Source of the DNA: Clostridia bacterium
GTDB taxonomy: Bacteria > Bacillota > Clostridia > Oscillospirales > CAG-272
DNA: 37,479 nt
Reading direction: 5' to 3'
Assembly (NCBI GenBank): GCA_017398595.1
Contig: JAFQFR010000005.1
Span: 1-37,479, forward strand
The translations under genes were made by a program, and so were the position numbers. Shown piece after piece: positions 37,393 through 37,479 of the stretch. The notes below the pieces were generated by a model that was not told where the DNA came from, ran no database searches, and was given only the letters and a program-made list of their open reading frames with translations. Positions within the stretch are counted from its first letter, which is position 1. Each line of letters opens with the position of its first letter.

Positions 37393-37479
37393 AATGTTAA
37401 CCTCCATATTTATATAAGTTTTTCTTTAATTTCGTAAAAGTATATTCCACTTTTGGATTGACACCTACGTCATAGCATC

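Overview
This window looks like chromosome of an anaerobic gut-type member of the Clostridia, probably of the Oscillospiraceae/Oscillospirales kind. That placement is inferred from gene content, not from a marker-gene tree. The backbone is GC-rich with compact operons, Shine-Dalgarno starts and many intrinsic terminators. It carries rubrerythrin, a PerR-type peroxide regulator, a lactate dehydrogenase coupled to an electron-transfer flavoprotein, and FtsEX, GreA and LysS. The intergenic spaces hold several families of short GC-rich structured repeats of a type common in such genomes.

Layout. Positions 1-3.2 kb: a 44-residue minus-strand protein, then an XRE regulator overlapping a DUF1836 protein, a phosphoribosyltransferase and a DegV protein. 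Two near-consensus promoters face each other between the small gene and the regulator, with a perfect palindrome at their midpoint. 3.2-5.1 kb: a short PerR-like repressor divergent from mutY, with a Fur/PerR-type palindrome at the repressor promoter. 5.2-6.0 kb: an AT-rich nucleotidyltransferase. 6.2-9.0 kb: a P-type cation ATPase behind a yybP-ykoY (Mn2+) riboswitch with a terminator, which points to manganese export. 9.1-12.4 kb: rubrerythrin, nrnA and rbfA, and a TauE/SafE permease. 12.5-13.8 kb: a secreted stalk-domain protein and tRNA-Val(GAC). 13.8-16.9 kb: a minus-strand operon of a Crp/Fnr regulator followed by substrate-binding lipoprotein, permease and ATPase of an ABC importer. 17.1-20.5 kb: etfB, etfA with a ferredoxin-like domain, and a GlcD-type FAD dehydrogenase, the arrangement of the electron-confurcating lactate dehydrogenase of Acetobacterium. 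20.9-23.7 kb: rsmE, a membrane protein and a PucR/CdaR-type regulator. 23.8-28.0 kb: ftsE, ftsX, a coiled-coil M23 peptidase and a carboxy-terminal processing protease, a cell-wall-remodelling module. 28.0-30.0 kb: greA and lysS.

From about 30.1 kb to the window end the sequence becomes AT-rich and accessory in content. It reads as the left part of an integrative element whose right end lies outside. It holds a KAP-type P-loop NTPase, a Tn916-type integrase with excisionase, a second divergent tyrosine-recombinase-like protein, a DUF3991/Toprim protein and two small membrane proteins. The roughly 1 kb without genes between the second recombinase and the Toprim gene is the most unusual part. 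It contains a leftward promoter reading into a 19-bp perfect inverted-repeat terminator, then a nearly uninterrupted chain of hairpins (34880-35230), then a very AT-rich stretch flanked by an 8-bp inverted repeat. It could be a large structured RNA, a replication or transfer origin, or both. I cannot assign it to a known class from sequence alone.

All calls were made by reading sequence and translations. No database search was run, and family names rest on recognised motifs.
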